Positions 26,199-37,089 of a stretch of DNA of 64,000 nucleotides are shown here, piece after piece. The notes below the pieces were generated by a model. The model ran no database searches, was not told where the DNA came from, and was given only the letters and a program-made list of their open reading frames with translations. Source of the stretch: Streptomyces violens (lineage in GTDB: Bacteria; Actinomycetota; Actinomycetes; Streptomycetales; Streptomycetaceae). The stretch spans positions 248,001 through 312,000 of the forward strand of contig NZ_JOBH01000010.1 in NCBI RefSeq assembly GCF_000717745.1, given 5' to 3'. Position 1 is the stretch's first letter. Every line of letters begins with the position of its first letter. The position numbers and the translations under genes are program-made.

Positions 26199-26440
26199 GG
26201 GCTCGTCCCCGCCTCCTCGTCGTGCGTCTCCGGGCCCGGTCGGCCCGGCCCGGACGACCGCGAGCAGGCCCTCGCAGGCGACCTCGGCCATGGCCGGCCG
26301 GTCCTCGAAGCCTGCCACGCCGCCGTAGTACGGGTCGGGAACATCCGCACCGAGAACGGCCGTGGCGTGCGTCACGGTTGCCGGGGCAAGCGCCCGCAGC
26401 AACCGGACGGAGAACGATCGTGCCGGCGCGGTCAGTCCTT
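26199..26440 (-). pseudogene. ptpA: Remnant of a low-molecular-weight protein tyrosine phosphatase (ptpA)
   Basis: Reading leftward, the frame gives SVRLLRALAP...LGADVPDPYYGGVAGFEDRPAMAEVACEGLL. The block DVPDPYYGG..GFE is the conserved C-terminal general-acid loop of LMW phosphatases such as Streptomyces PtpA. Only the last 60-70 residues exist. The catalytic CX5R loop and the first 100 residues are missing, and the holin-like gene's stop codon lies where they should be. The fragment runs in frame, without a stop, into the PLP enzyme. It reads as a 5' deletion of ptpA. A fusion expressed from the weak TTG at 26402 is possible but lacks a ribosome site. Confidence 0.7.
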
Positions 26441-26809
26441 GTCCGGCAGGATCACGTGCAGCGCCCAGGAGACGATCGAGACGATCAGGCCGCCCAGTAC
26501 CGCGGTCCAGAAGCCGTCGACGTGGAACGCGAGGTCGACCTTCCCCGCCAGCCAGGACGTCAGCATCAGCATCAGGGCGTTGATCACGAGCGTGATCAGG
26601 CCCAGGGTGAGGATGAAGAGCGGGAACGACAGCAGCTTCACCACGGGCTTCACGATGACGTTGACCACACCGAAGATCAGCGCGACCAGGATCAGCGTCC
26701 AGACCTTGTTGCCGGTGCTGGTGCCGGTCAGCGTGATGTCGCTGAGCAGCCAGGTGGCCACGGCGAGTGCCGCGGCGTTGGCGAGCGTCTTGACCAGAAA
26801 ATTCTTCAT
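26432..26809 (-). CDS. Phage-holin-4-superfamily membrane protein
   Basis: 125 residues with four hydrophobic segments (about 5-25, 33-52, 58-85 and 98-120) and the conserved loop VVNVIVKPVVKLLSFPLFILTLG. This is the widespread holin_4_2/DUF family found in nonphage chromosomes, with no proven lytic role. The Shine-Dalgarno before ATG 26809 is poor. Its stop codon abuts the truncated ptpA, marking the deletion junction. Confidence 0.82.
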   Translation of the reverse strand: MKNFLVKTLANAAALAVATWLLSDITLTGTSTGNKVWTLILVALIFGVVNVIVKPVVKLLSFPLFILTLGLITLVINALMLMLTSWLAGKVDLAFHVDGFWTAVLGGLIVSIVSWALHVILPDKD

Positions 26810-26857
26810 GGTGGGATCGTCGCAGACACGACGGCGGCAGTGAGGGGTGCGCGGGTG

Positions 26858-27175
26858 ATGAAGGCGTTCAGGCTGGAGGAGCTGGAGGCGGAACGGGCCG
26901 CCAACGACGGCGCGTATCTGCAGTTCCTGCGGGAGCGGAACATGTCGGCCGGGCTGTACGCACTGGACGCCGGCAGCAGCGATCCGCAGGCGCCGCACCA
27001 GCAGGACGAGGTGTACCTGGTGGTGAGCGGGCGCGCGTCGATCACTGTGGGGATGGAGACGACGCAGGTCGCGCGGGGCAGCGTGGTGTACGTACCGGCC
27101 GGGGTGCCGCACAAGTTCCACCACATCACCGAGGATCTGCGGGTCATGGTGATCTTCTCGCCGCCGGAGGGCTGA
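26858..27175 (+). CDS. Cupin-domain protein
   Basis: 105 residues, one small beta-barrel. The metal motif is partly visible: PHQQDEVYLVVSG (first box, H and E) and PAGVPHKFH (second box, H). Single-cupin proteins of this size act as isomerases, dioxygenases or sensors, and the substrate cannot be predicted. It is divergent from the holin-like gene, with 48 bp between starts. Confidence 0.8.
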   Translation: MKAFRLEELEAERAANDGAYLQFLRERNMSAGLYALDAGSSDPQAPHQQDEVYLVVSGRASITVGMETTQVARGSVVYVPAGVPHKFHHITEDLRVMVIFSPPEG

Positions 27176-27375
27176 GCCGGCGGGCCCGGCGGCCTCCTCC
27201 CGGCAGCCGAGGCGGGCCTTCCGTACCCGTAGGGGAAGGCTCAGGGGACAGCCGGGGCCGCGGGGCCCCAATGCGGCCGGGCGGCGCCCTAGCATCGATG
27301 GTGCAGGGCGGGATCGGACAGGAGCCGGGCGGGCCGGGCGAGTACCGGGCGACGACCAGAAAGCAGGGCAGAGCA

Positions 27376-27579
27376 ATGGCCGTGAAGGAGATTTTCGCGG
27401 GACTCCCGTGGTGGGTGAAGTGGGTCGCGGTGCCCGTCATCCTGCTGGTCGTCTTCGGGGGACTGATCGGCAGCGTGGTGGGCTTCCTCGTCGGGCTGCT
27501 CTTCAAGATCCTGCTGGCGGTGGCACTGATCGCCGGTGTGGTTTACCTCGTCCGCAGGTTCACCGGATCGTCGTCCTAG
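27376..27579 (+). CDS. Small two-helix membrane protein (DUF5326-like)
   Basis: 67 residues: MAVKEIFAGLPWWVKWVAVP, two hydrophobic helices (about 15-37 and 40-60), and a basic tail. Proteins of this kind are conserved next to ssgR-ssgA in streptomycetes, as I recall, and are annotated DUF5326. Function unknown. A terminator follows at 27658-27703, so it is not in the ssgR transcript. Confidence 0.75.
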   Translation: MAVKEIFAGLPWWVKWVAVPVILLVVFGGLIGSVVGFLVGLLFKILLAVALIAGVVYLVRRFTGSSS

Positions 27580-27618
27580 CTTTCACTCGGTGAGCTGCGA
27601 GTTCATCGCACAGCGAGC

Positions 27619-27647
27619 GGTGATACCGCGCCAGTGGTGATACCGCG
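27619..27647. repeat. Two 12-bp direct repeats with 17-bp period
   Basis: GGTGATACCGCG occurs at 27619-27630 and again at 27636-27647, five bases apart. Placed between a small membrane gene and ssgR, just before the terminator. Confidence 0.6.
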
Positions 27648-27657
27648 GTGAATCGCC

Positions 27658-27703
27658 GGGCGTCCCGTTCCCCAACAGGGGGTATCGGGGCGCCCTTTGT
27701 TCG
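27658..27703 (+). terminator. Intrinsic terminator before the ssgR promoter
   Basis: GGGCGTCCCG...CCCC pairs with GGGG...CGGGGCGCCC, ending 27695, with one G-T pair, and is followed by a T-rich run TTTGTTCG. Confidence 0.65.
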
Positions 27704-28011
27704 TTCTGTGGTCCGTACCGCTGTCCCTGCGCGTGGGTTTGCCCTTACGAACTGGTGTCCGGGGCGCTCGCGGCGGGTGGGCTTCCGGCTAAGTCAAGAA
27801 ATGCGCCGCCTGAGGTAATTCGCAAGCTAATCGACCTGCCGTGCGCAGCGCTCACGTTAGAGTGCCGACGCGGGGCATCTTCCGGATGCCGGCGTTCCGG
27901 AATGTCCGGCCGGTCCGGGCGGCACGGACGGTGTCCGGAAAGCGCACGCGGCACGGGCGCGGGGCCCGAGCCCGGGGTCGGTACCCCGGCGACCTGTCCT
28001 GGGGGTTGGTC

Positions 28012-28788
28012 TTGGCCACGGCGAACGACGCATCCACGACTTCCCCGACGCTGATCGGCTCCGTCCAGCGGGCGCTGCGCCTCCTCGAAGCGGTGGCCGC
28101 CCACCCGCGTGGCGCGCCCGCCAAACAGCTGGCCAGGGAGACCGGTTATCCACTCCCGACCACGTACCACCTGCTGCGCACCCTGACCCACGAGGGATAT
28201 CTCCAGCGCGAGAACGGTGTGTTCCTCCTCGGCGAGGCGGCCGAGCTCATCGGCCGGTCCGGGGCGCGCCGCCGGCGTTACTCCCGGATCGCGCAGGCGC
28301 TGTCGGCGATGGGCCAAGAAGTGGGCGCCGCGCTGTACTTCGCGGTGTACCGCGCGGGCGAGGTGGAGGTGGTCGCGGTGAGCGACGATCCGGAGCGGCC
28401 GCCGGTCGAGGAATGGGCGGACTTCCGTACGACTGCTCACGCGCACGCGATAGGCCAGTGCCTGCTGGCCCAACTCGACGAGGAGCGGCGGAAAGATCAT
28501 CTTTCCCGGCACCAAGTGCAGTCGCTCACGCCCCATTCCGTACGGACGGAGGGTGATCTGCTGCACCGGTTGAACACGGTGCGTAAGGCCCAACTCGCCG
28601 TCGAACGCGAGGAATATGCCGTCGGTACGGTCTGTGCGGCAATTCCCATTCAGGTCGGTTCGGTGGCGGCGACCGTGGCGATTTCTCTCCCCGCAGGTGA
28701 GGCGGAGAGACTGCCGGCTGTTACCGAAAAGGTGCAGAGGATGGCGGAGTCGACCCTTATGACGCTGGCCTTCTCTATCAGTATCTGA
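28012..28788 (+). CDS. ssgR: IclR-family activator SsgR
   Basis: 258 residues. The N-terminal winged helix reads TLIGSVQRALRLLEAVAAHPRG and LARETGYPLPTTYHLLRTL; the C-terminal IclR effector domain follows. It lies directly upstream of ssgA in the same direction, the arrangement of the Streptomyces regulator that switches on ssgA at sporulation. Start TTG 28012 is chosen because GGGGG sits six bases upstream; the adjacent TTG 28006 is too close. Confidence 0.93.
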   Translation: MATANDASTTSPTLIGSVQRALRLLEAVAAHPRGAPAKQLARETGYPLPTTYHLLRTLTHEGYLQRENGVFLLGEAAELIGRSGARRRRYSRIAQALSAMGQEVGAALYFAVYRAGEVEVVAVSDDPERPPVEEWADFRTTAHAHAIGQCLLAQLDEERRKDHLSRHQVQSLTPHSVRTEGDLLHRLNTVRKAQLAVEREEYAVGTVCAAIPIQVGSVAATVAISLPAGEAERLPAVTEKVQRMAESTLMTLAFSISI

Positions 28789-28893
28789 AAAATTACTCCT
28801 TGTGATCTGTCGGCAACTGGTCGACGATGGCGTCAATAGCGGTCGGCGGATCATTACCGGCCACTTCGATCAAGTAGTGCGGGGCAGTGGTTG

Positions 28894-29319
28894 ATGAGCC
28901 AAACAGTGCAGGCAGAAGTGATGATGAGCTTCATCGTCTCCGAAGAACTCGCCTTCCGGATTCCGGTGGAGCTCGATTTCGACAGTGCCGATCCCTATGC
29001 CGTGCGCTTCACGTTCGATCTCCCGGGCGATGCCCCGGTGACCTGGGCGTTCAGCCGGGAGCTCCTCCTGGACGGCCTGAGTCGGCCGGCCGGTGAAGGG
29101 GACATTCACGTGGAGCCGGCCTCGGGCGCGCACCTCAGTGATGTCTTCGTCAGTCTCCAGGTGGGCTCCGAGCAGGCCCTTTTCCGCGTCGGCGCGGCTC
29201 CGCTGGTCGCCTTCCTGGACCGTACGGACCGGCTGGTGCCGCTCGGCCAGGAACAGATCTGCGGCACCCTCGACGCGGAGCTGGACCGGATCTTCGCGAA
29301 CGCGCAACGGGCGGGCTGA
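28894..29319 (+). CDS. ssgA: Sporulation-specific cell division activator SsgA
   Basis: 141 residues of the SALP family: MSFIVSEELAFRIPVEL, LPGDAPVTWAFSRELLLDGL and APLVAFLDRTDRLVPLGQE are family landmarks. SsgA marks sites of germ tubes, branches and sporulation septa and helps recruit SsgB and FtsZ. ATG 28894 gives the N-terminus MSQTVQAEVMMSF, similar to S. griseus SsgA; a shorter form from ATG 28924 matches S. coelicolor, so the true start is open. Neighbour ssgR is its known activator. Confidence 0.95.
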   Translation: MSQTVQAEVMMSFIVSEELAFRIPVELDFDSADPYAVRFTFDLPGDAPVTWAFSRELLLDGLSRPAGEGDIHVEPASGAHLSDVFVSLQVGSEQALFRVGAAPLVAFLDRTDRLVPLGQEQICGTLDAELDRIFANAQRAG

Positions 29320-29336
29320 CCGCCGGTCCGGCCCGG

Positions 29337-30716
29337 TCAGCGCTTGCGGCGGCGGCCCCGTCCACCGCGCCTGCTGCCCGGCTGCCCGGGCCCCGGACCG
29401 GCCGCCCGGCCGTGCTCCGTCTGCGGACCGCTCCGGTCGCCGCGGTCGGCGGAGACCACCAGTACCGCCAGCAGCGTGGTCAGCGGTACGGACACGACGA
29501 GCCCGATACTGCCCACGAGCGTCCGGATGATCTCCTCGGCCACCATCTCGCTGCCGGCGACCGTACCGAAACCGCTGCGGGCGATGGAGAACAGCAGGAG
29601 CAGCGGGAGCGCGGCGCCCGCGTACGCCAGTACCAGCGTGTTCACCACCGACGCGATGTGGTCCCGCCCGATCCGCATCGCCGCCCCGTAGATCTGCCGC
29701 CGGCTCGCCGTCGGATCGGCGTCCCGAAGCTCCCACACGGCCGCCGTCTGGGTCACGGTCACATCGTCCAGGACGCCCAGCGACCCGATGATGATCCCCG
29801 CCAGCAGCAGACCGCGGATCTCGATGCCCGGGTAGAGGCTGTGCACCAGTCCCGTCTGGTCGTCCGTGTTGCCCGTCAGCTGAGCCCAGTCGGTGAACAC
29901 CGATCCCAGCAGCCCGATCAGCAGCAGTGACGCCAGCGTGCCGAGCACCGCGACCGACGTACGGGCCGTCAGACCGTGGCACATGTACAGCGCGATGAGC
30001 ATGATCGCGCTGCCTCCGACCACCGCCACCAGCAATGGATTCGAGCCTTGCAGGATGGCCGGCAGGATGAAGACGGTGAGGACGGCGAAGCTCGCCGCCA
30101 GCGCGACCAGTGCCAGTACCCCGCGCAGCCGCCCGACCACCACCACCGCCAGCGCGAACACCGCGGCCAGCACCCACATCGGGAAGGTGCGGTCCACGTC
30201 GGTGACCGAGTACTGCAGGTCCCGGGGCGCCTTGGGCGCGTACGCCACCACGACGTCCTGGCCCTCGGTGTAGCGGCGCGAGGCGTCCGGCGTCACCACG
30301 GTCTTGAAGCGGTGCCCCGTGTCCTTGCCGGTGGTGACCTCGATGGTGGCCTGCTCGCAGCTCTGCGCCTTCTGCTGCGTGCCGCCGCCGGGTCCCGTCG
30401 GCGGCTGTTGCTGCTGCATCTGCTGCTGTTGCTGCGCGTTGACGTCCGCGCAGTCCACCTTCGTCAGCCGGACGACCCGCGCGGACTGGGTCTCCTGGTC
30501 GAAGCCGACCCCCGTCGGCTTGTGCGCGGGTGCGCCGCCGGGCCAGAGGGCGATCAGCCCGACGCCCACCGCCAGGGCGAAGGGGATCAGTACCGCGGCG
30601 ATGACCTTGCGCAGGTGGCGGGAGACGGGTGCGGCGGGTCCGTGGCCATGACTGTGGCCATGCGTAGGCGGATGAGTGTGCGGCTGCGGCTGGGGCTCGG
30701 GCTCGTTGCGGGTCAC
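29337..30716 (-). CDS. YibE/F-family membrane protein
   Basis: 459 residues. The cytoplasmic N-terminus is His-rich (HTHPPTHGHSHGHG, about 13-26), followed by one membrane segment and an extracytoplasmic domain with a Gln-rich stretch and two Cys residues. Then come about seven helices with the YibE/F core DDVTVTQTAAVWELR. Function of the family is unknown; the His cluster suggests metal binding. Start GTG 30716 is the most plausible but its ribosome site is weak. The gene is divergent from thiC. Confidence 0.8.
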   Translation of the reverse strand: MTRNEPEPQPQPHTHPPTHGHSHGHGPAAPVSRHLRKVIAAVLIPFALAVGVGLIALWPGGAPAHKPTGVGFDQETQSARVVRLTKVDCADVNAQQQQQMQQQQPPTGPGGGTQQKAQSCEQATIEVTTGKDTGHRFKTVVTPDASRRYTEGQDVVVAYAPKAPRDLQYSVTDVDRTFPMWVLAAVFALAVVVVGRLRGVLALVALAASFAVLTVFILPAILQGSNPLLVAVVGGSAIMLIALYMCHGLTARTSVAVLGTLASLLLIGLLGSVFTDWAQLTGNTDDQTGLVHSLYPGIEIRGLLLAGIIIGSLGVLDDVTVTQTAAVWELRDADPTASRRQIYGAAMRIGRDHIASVVNTLVLAYAGAALPLLLLFSIARSGFGTVAGSEMVAEEIIRTLVGSIGLVVSVPLTTLLAVLVVSADRGDRSGPQTEHGRAAGPGPGQPGSRRGGRGRRRKR

Positions 30717-30800
30717 CGCCCGATCATCCAACAACTCACCGGGCCCCCTGTTCACCACGCGGCATCGGCCGCTACCGTGGTGGCACCTTTGCAATCGCGG

Positions 30801-32718
<1,918 letters not shown>

Positions 32719-32738
32719 CCGCCGGCACGACCTGAACG

Positions 32739-32782
32739 CATGACGAGGAGGCCCCGGGAATCCCCGGGGCCTCCTCGTCATG
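32739..32782. terminator. Bidirectional terminator after thiC
   Basis: Perfect 20-bp arms (32739-32758 and 32763-32782) with a four-base loop, between convergent thiC and the membrane protein gene. Confidence 0.9.
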
Positions 32783-32788
32783 GCGGGA

Positions 32789-33865
32789 TCACTCCGGCTG
32801 GTGGTCCGGGCCGCCGTAGTCGGGGCTGGTGAAGTCCGGGCTGGTGAAGCGGGGGCGGGTGGCGGTGCGGTGGTCGTCCTCGGGGCCCGAGAAGCGGGGG
32901 TGGGTGTAGCCCAGGGTGGGCATCCGGCCGCTGTCCGGGGTGCGGTGCGCTACGTATCGTCCGGCGGCTTCGGGAGGCGGAGACGACTGTCCTTCTCCGG
33001 AGGCGGGCCCGGCCGGCTCTGCCCGGCCGGTCGCCTCGCTCGTGCCGGCCGGGTCCGGTGTGTGTTCCTGGACGGTGGCCGGGCTGTCCGTGACCGTCGG
33101 TTCGGCGGGTGCCACCGTGCTCGCGGGGACCGTCGCGCCCTTCTCCCGTTTACGGATGTCCGGCTCCGGAGGCGACTCCGGGGCCGCCAGGGCTTCCAGG
33201 AGGAAGGGGTTCAGGCCTCGTTCCTGTAGGGCCTGGAGCCAACGGGCCTTTGCCCGTTCGACCTCCTGGGCCAGCTCTGTGGGTTGGGAGGCGCGCAGGG
33301 ACGTGGCGCCGTTGCGGAGGGCGGTGATCACCAGGCCGCCCATCGCGATGAGGATCGTCGCCGCGGTCAGGGCCGCGAAGACCCAGCCGACGCTGATCAA
33401 CGGCTGGGCCAGGGGCTCGTCGGGGCTGACGGTGTGCAGGACGTAGCCGATGAGGAGGAAGAGGACCGCGGCGATGCCGGCCAGGACGGGCGCGAGGACC
33501 GTGACCATGGCGGCCAGTCCGGCACCGGTGGCCTCGGCGACCTCGCCCACCGTGGCGAAGCCGACGCCAGTACCGCCCGCGCCGTCACCTCCGCCCTCAC
33601 TCGGTTCGGTACCGGACGTGGCCGGGCGCGCGGAGGCGGGCGCGCGCAACTCCGCGCGGAGCGCGACGTAATGCTGGTACTCGGCCGTCGCGCACGCGGC
33701 GATGGCAGTCGTGGCGCTGAGCGCCATGGTGCGCAGCTGCTCGGTGTTGAGGCGCATGCCCGTCGCGGCGAAATCCGGGCGGTCGGCCGCGGTGCGCAGA
33801 GCCTCGTCGAGGGCCCGCCGGAATTCCTCGCGGTCCTCGTTCAGCAGGTGCGGAGCGCTGTTCAT
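32789..33865 (-). CDS. Membrane protein with two central helices, function unknown
   Basis: 358 residues. A helical cytoplasmic N-terminus (1-70), a Gly/Thr-rich linker, then two hydrophobic segments near residues 120-142 and 158-182. A long Pro/Glu/Thr-rich C-terminus ends in short repeats RFTSPDFTSPDYGG, matching a near 15-bp DNA duplication at 32819-32848. ATG 33865 has GGGGG six bases upstream; ATG 33871 abuts that box. No family recognised. Confidence 0.65.
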   Translation of the reverse strand: MNSAPHLLNEDREEFRRALDEALRTAADRPDFAATGMRLNTEQLRTMALSATTAIAACATAEYQHYVALRAELRAPASARPATSGTEPSEGGGDGAGGTGVGFATVGEVAEATGAGLAAMVTVLAPVLAGIAAVLFLLIGYVLHTVSPDEPLAQPLISVGWVFAALTAATILIAMGGLVITALRNGATSLRASQPTELAQEVERAKARWLQALQERGLNPFLLEALAAPESPPEPDIRKREKGATVPASTVAPAEPTVTDSPATVQEHTPDPAGTSEATGRAEPAGPASGEGQSSPPPEAAGRYVAHRTPDSGRMPTLGYTHPRFSGPEDDHRTATRPRFTSPDFTSPDYGGPDHQPE

Positions 33866-34078
33866 GTGCATCCCCCGATGCTCCGTAGGGCCGTACGGGC
33901 CGGCGTGGGCCGGGCAGTTGGCGGGAAACGGAGGAGAGCCTGCTACGGATAGACCGATGGTAGAGCGCCTCCAGCACGGCGTGACAGAGGATTTCGGAAA
34001 TTCGCTCCGCCCGTGACAAGCCCCCGGCCGCCCGGCACGCCCCGCCGCCGGCCTGTGGTACCCCTGCCCCGATACGGG

Positions 34079-35353
34079 TCAGACAGTCAGGGGGAGTTGA
34101 ACGACGAGCAGCTTTCCGGCCATTGTGACGCCACCGTCCATGGCGACCGCCAGCCCGTCGGCGTACACATGCGGCTCTTCGACGGCCGGGTCCTCACCCT
34201 CGCCGTCCTCGGTGCCGACCTCGCCGAGGAGGTACGGAATGGGGCTGTGGCCGTGGACGATGCGCTCGCCGCCGTACGTGGCGAGCAGTTCGCGCACGGC
34301 CTGCGGCCCGGACTCGTCGCGGAAGGCGAAGCGCTTGGTGAGCTTGCGGAAGAGGTCCCAGACCTCGTTGGCGTCGCTGCGGGTGAGGACCTCGTGGACG
34401 GCGTCGTTGACGGCCTCGATGGAGTCGCCGTAGTCGAGGTACGCCGTGGTGTCCGAGTGCACGAGGAGGTGGCCGTCCTCCTGTGTGACGGCGTCCAGCC
34501 GGGCCATCCACTGCAGGTGGTGGTCCTGGAGGCGGTCCATGTCGGTCTTCTGGCCGCCGTTGAGCAGCCAGGCAGCCTGGAAGGAGGCGGTGCCGGCGCC
34601 GGACTGCACGGGGGTGTCACCGAACCGCTTGGCGCCGAGGAGCAGCAGTTCGTGGTTGCCCATGAGGGCCTTGCAGTAGCCGCCGGCCGCGGCGGCCTCG
34701 GCGGACAGCTGCATGACCAGGTCGATGACGCCGATGCCGTCGGGGCCGCGGTCGGTGAAGTCGCCGAGGAACCACAGCCGGGTGTTGCCCGCCGCCCAGT
34801 GGCCCTCGGCGTCGATCAGCCCCTCGGCGAACAGCGCCTCGCGCAGCTCGTCGTAGTAACCGTGCACGTCGCCGACGACGTACAGCGGGCCGCCGGCCTC
34901 GCCCTCGCCGACCTGCTGGAGGTCGACGGCGGGGTGGTCGACGAGCGTGTCCGTGTACGCGGTCGGGGTGCCGTCCGGGCCGACGACGGGGATGTCGCGC
35001 TCCGTGGGGGTGTAGTCGGCGGGCAGCTCGTCCTGCGGCAGCGTGGCCTGCGGGCCGGTGCCGTACGTGAGGCGCGCGTACGGCCGGGCCCTGGTCCGCA
35101 CGCGGACCTCCGGGTTGAGGCGCTCCTGGGGAGCGGGCACGTCCTGGAGGACCTGGCCGGTCGTCCCCGGGCCGTAGCCGTCCGGAAGGGCCTGAGGGAC
35201 GTATCCCTCCTGCGGTACGTACGCGCCATCGGCGGCGTACGCGTCCTGCGCACGACCGTCCGGTGCGGCCCCGGGAGTTCCAGGAGGAACGGGCGCAGGA
35301 GGTTGTGCTGCCATGGTCCGCACCATGGGTCCCAGACCGGCCCCCTGAGTCAT
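34079..35353 (-). CDS. PPP-family metallophosphatase
   Basis: 424 residues. Residues 1-150 are Pro/Gln/Tyr-rich and disordered (VPQEGYVPQALPDGYGP). The catalytic domain has the three PPP motifs GDVHG (about 162), GDFTDRG (about 196) and GNHE (about 231), plus later His residues (LVHSD, IVHGHSPIP), which bind two metals. Such enzymes are serine/threonine phosphatases or nucleotide hydrolases of the PrpA/ApaH group; which applies is not clear. GGAGGGG precedes ATG 35353. Confidence 0.82.
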   Translation of the reverse strand: MTQGAGLGPMVRTMAAQPPAPVPPGTPGAAPDGRAQDAYAADGAYVPQEGYVPQALPDGYGPGTTGQVLQDVPAPQERLNPEVRVRTRARPYARLTYGTGPQATLPQDELPADYTPTERDIPVVGPDGTPTAYTDTLVDHPAVDLQQVGEGEAGGPLYVVGDVHGYYDELREALFAEGLIDAEGHWAAGNTRLWFLGDFTDRGPDGIGVIDLVMQLSAEAAAAGGYCKALMGNHELLLLGAKRFGDTPVQSGAGTASFQAAWLLNGGQKTDMDRLQDHHLQWMARLDAVTQEDGHLLVHSDTTAYLDYGDSIEAVNDAVHEVLTRSDANEVWDLFRKLTKRFAFRDESGPQAVRELLATYGGERIVHGHSPIPYLLGEVGTEDGEGEDPAVEEPHVYADGLAVAMDGGVTMAGKLLVVQLPLTV

Positions 35354-35563
35354 CGACCCCTCCACCGTCGCGCCGCCGTGCACCTCGCGGACCTTGCCTG
35401 GTCGACGGCGGTCCGTGGTGTCGTGCGCCCATCATAGGAACGCCGCTCGCAGGTTGTGACGCACCCGGGGGTGGTCAATCGTTCGGAGCCCGGCGTTCCC
35501 TGCTATTTTCTCCCGGCTTCGCCCTCTTTTTCCCTGCGCGGCCGTGGCCGTCCGGCGGAACGC

Positions 35564-36697
35564 TCAGTCGCCGGACGGGCTGCGCGGTGGGCTGACCGTC
35601 GTACGTGGGGACCTTCGTTGAGACGAGGTGCGCACGATCAGGTCGGTCGGTATTACCTGCTCGACCGGGCGCCCGCTGTCGAGCCCTTCGATGGCGTCGA
35701 TGAGCAGCTGGACGACGGCGGTGCCGATGCGCCGGGGTTTGAGCGAGAGGGTCGTGATGGGGGGTTCGGTCGTGGCGTAGACCGTGGACTCGCTGCAGCA
35801 CACCAGCAGGAGATCGTCGGGGACCCGGAGGCCGTACCGGCGGGCGGCGGCGAGCAGGTCGGTGCCGTTGGGGTCGAAGAGGCCGTAGACGGCGTCCGGG
35901 CGGTCCGGACGGGCCAGCAGCCGGTCGGCGGCGACGGCGCCCGCGCACGGGTCGTGCGCCGGGTAGGACTCGTACACCGGGTCCTGGCCGACCCGCTCGC
36001 ACCAGCGGAGGTACGCGGTGGTGGACAGGCGGGTGTAGGTGTCGGTGGTGGTGCCCGTGAGGAGGCCGATGCGGCGGGCGCCGGCGTCGGCGAGGTGCTC
36101 CAGAAGCCCCATGACGGCTGCCTCGTGGTCGTTGTCGACCCAGCCGGTGACGGGGAGGGTGCCACCGGGGCGGCCGTCGGAGACGACGGGGATGCCGTGC
36201 CGGACGAGCTCGGTGACGACGGGATCGCCGTCGGCCGGGTCGATGACGACCGTGCCGTCCAGCGCGACGTTGGACCAGACGTCGTGGCGGGAGGTCGCGG
36301 GGAGGATGACCAGGGCGTAGCCACGGGCCAGCGCGGCAGAGGTGGCGGCGCGCGCCATCTCTGCGAAGTACGCGAACTCGGTGAAGGTGAAAGGTTCATC
36401 CCCGTACGTGGTGACGGTCAGCCCGATCAGGCCGGACTTGCCGGTACGGAGCGTGCGGGCGGCGGCGGACGGGCGGTAGCCCAACCGGTCGGCGACCTCG
36501 CGGACGTGGCGACGGGTGGCGTCCGGAAGCCGGCCCTTGCCGTTGAGCGCGTCGGAGACAGTCGTGATGGAGACACCGGCTGCGGCGGCCACGTCCCGGA
36601 TGCCTGCCCGCCCCAACCGGCGTCCGGTCGACCGGCTCACCTGGTGCTTCCCTGCTGCTGTCATGGCGAGCCGATAGTAGGGCTCGGAGGGGGCCAT
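35564..36697 (-). CDS. LacI-family transcriptional regulator
   Basis: 377 residues. The DNA-binding headpiece is GIRDVAAAAGVSITTVSDALNGKGRLPDATRRHV (about 21-57), then the hinge and the periplasmic-binding-like sugar sensor domain (58-350). Start ATG 36697 has GGGAG eight bases upstream; ATG 36664 lacks one. The N-terminal 20 residues are extra compared with LacI itself. No sugar genes adjoin it, so its effector and targets are unknown. An inverted-repeat candidate operator lies just upstream. Confidence 0.9.
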   Translation of the reverse strand: MAPSEPYYRLAMTAAGKHQVSRSTGRRLGRAGIRDVAAAAGVSITTVSDALNGKGRLPDATRRHVREVADRLGYRPSAAARTLRTGKSGLIGLTVTTYGDEPFTFTEFAYFAEMARAATSAALARGYALVILPATSRHDVWSNVALDGTVVIDPADGDPVVTELVRHGIPVVSDGRPGGTLPVTGWVDNDHEAAVMGLLEHLADAGARRIGLLTGTTTDTYTRLSTTAYLRWCERVGQDPVYESYPAHDPCAGAVAADRLLARPDRPDAVYGLFDPNGTDLLAAARRYGLRVPDDLLLVCCSESTVYATTEPPITTLSLKPRRIGTAVVQLLIDAIEGLDSGRPVEQVIPTDLIVRTSSQRRSPRTTVSPPRSPSGD

Positions 36698-37089
36698 CGC
36701 GGGGCTCCCTTATGCGCAGGCGAAAGGCACGTTTCTGCATGCCGAAAGGCCGTCAACCTCCTTGGAAAGCCAGGACGTTGGAGGTCAGGACGTGGTTCTG
36801 CCCGGAGATCGTCGGGCTTGACCTACAGATTGCGCCAGGTATCGAAGAGGTCTCAAGTCACCTTCACGGGTGATGCGCGCCACGGCGCGAGCCACCGGCG
36901 CGTGACACAGGGGGAGGCGCTCCGCAAAGCCCCTGCGCCCTGAGCTGGGGCATGGCGCCGGTATAGACATGCGCATGCCCGTACGCGCTCCGGAGGGGGC
37001 CGGAGGACGCAGGGCCCTACGCCGCACGGCTCAATCCTCATAAGGTGTGCAGTATTGGTGACGAGCGGGACGGTCGAGGAGGACCTGCG
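36698..37089. other. 392-bp gap between divergent lacI-type and hisC genes
   Basis: No gene seen. It contains a candidate LacI operator at 36721-36737 and a possible promoter TTGACC-N16-TATCGA starting near 36819 toward hisC. The GAGGAGG ribosome site of hisC is at 37075-37081. Confidence 0.4.
36721..36737. promoter_or_regulatory. Candidate autoregulatory LacI operator
   Basis: CGAAAGGCACGTTTCTG has GAAA/TTTC half sites around a CG-containing centre, 24 bp before the regulator's start. Imperfect; pattern only. Confidence 0.25.

Larger units (their letters stand above)
27580..28011. other. 432-bp gap carrying the ssgR promoter region
   Basis: It holds a 17-bp-period direct repeat, a terminator for the small membrane gene, and about 300 bp upstream of ssgR that is AT-richer near 27780-27835 (AAGTCAAGAAATGCG, GGTAATTCGCAAGC). 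No gene seen. Confidence 0.5.

Noticed and set aside
26432..26809. Prophage, because of a holin-family protein
   Set aside because: No other phage genes, integrase or attachment site is nearby, and the holin_4 family is common in chromosomes.
33866..34079. tRNA gene or integration site
   Set aside because: I looked for a cloverleaf and CCA-type end in this and other gaps and saw none.
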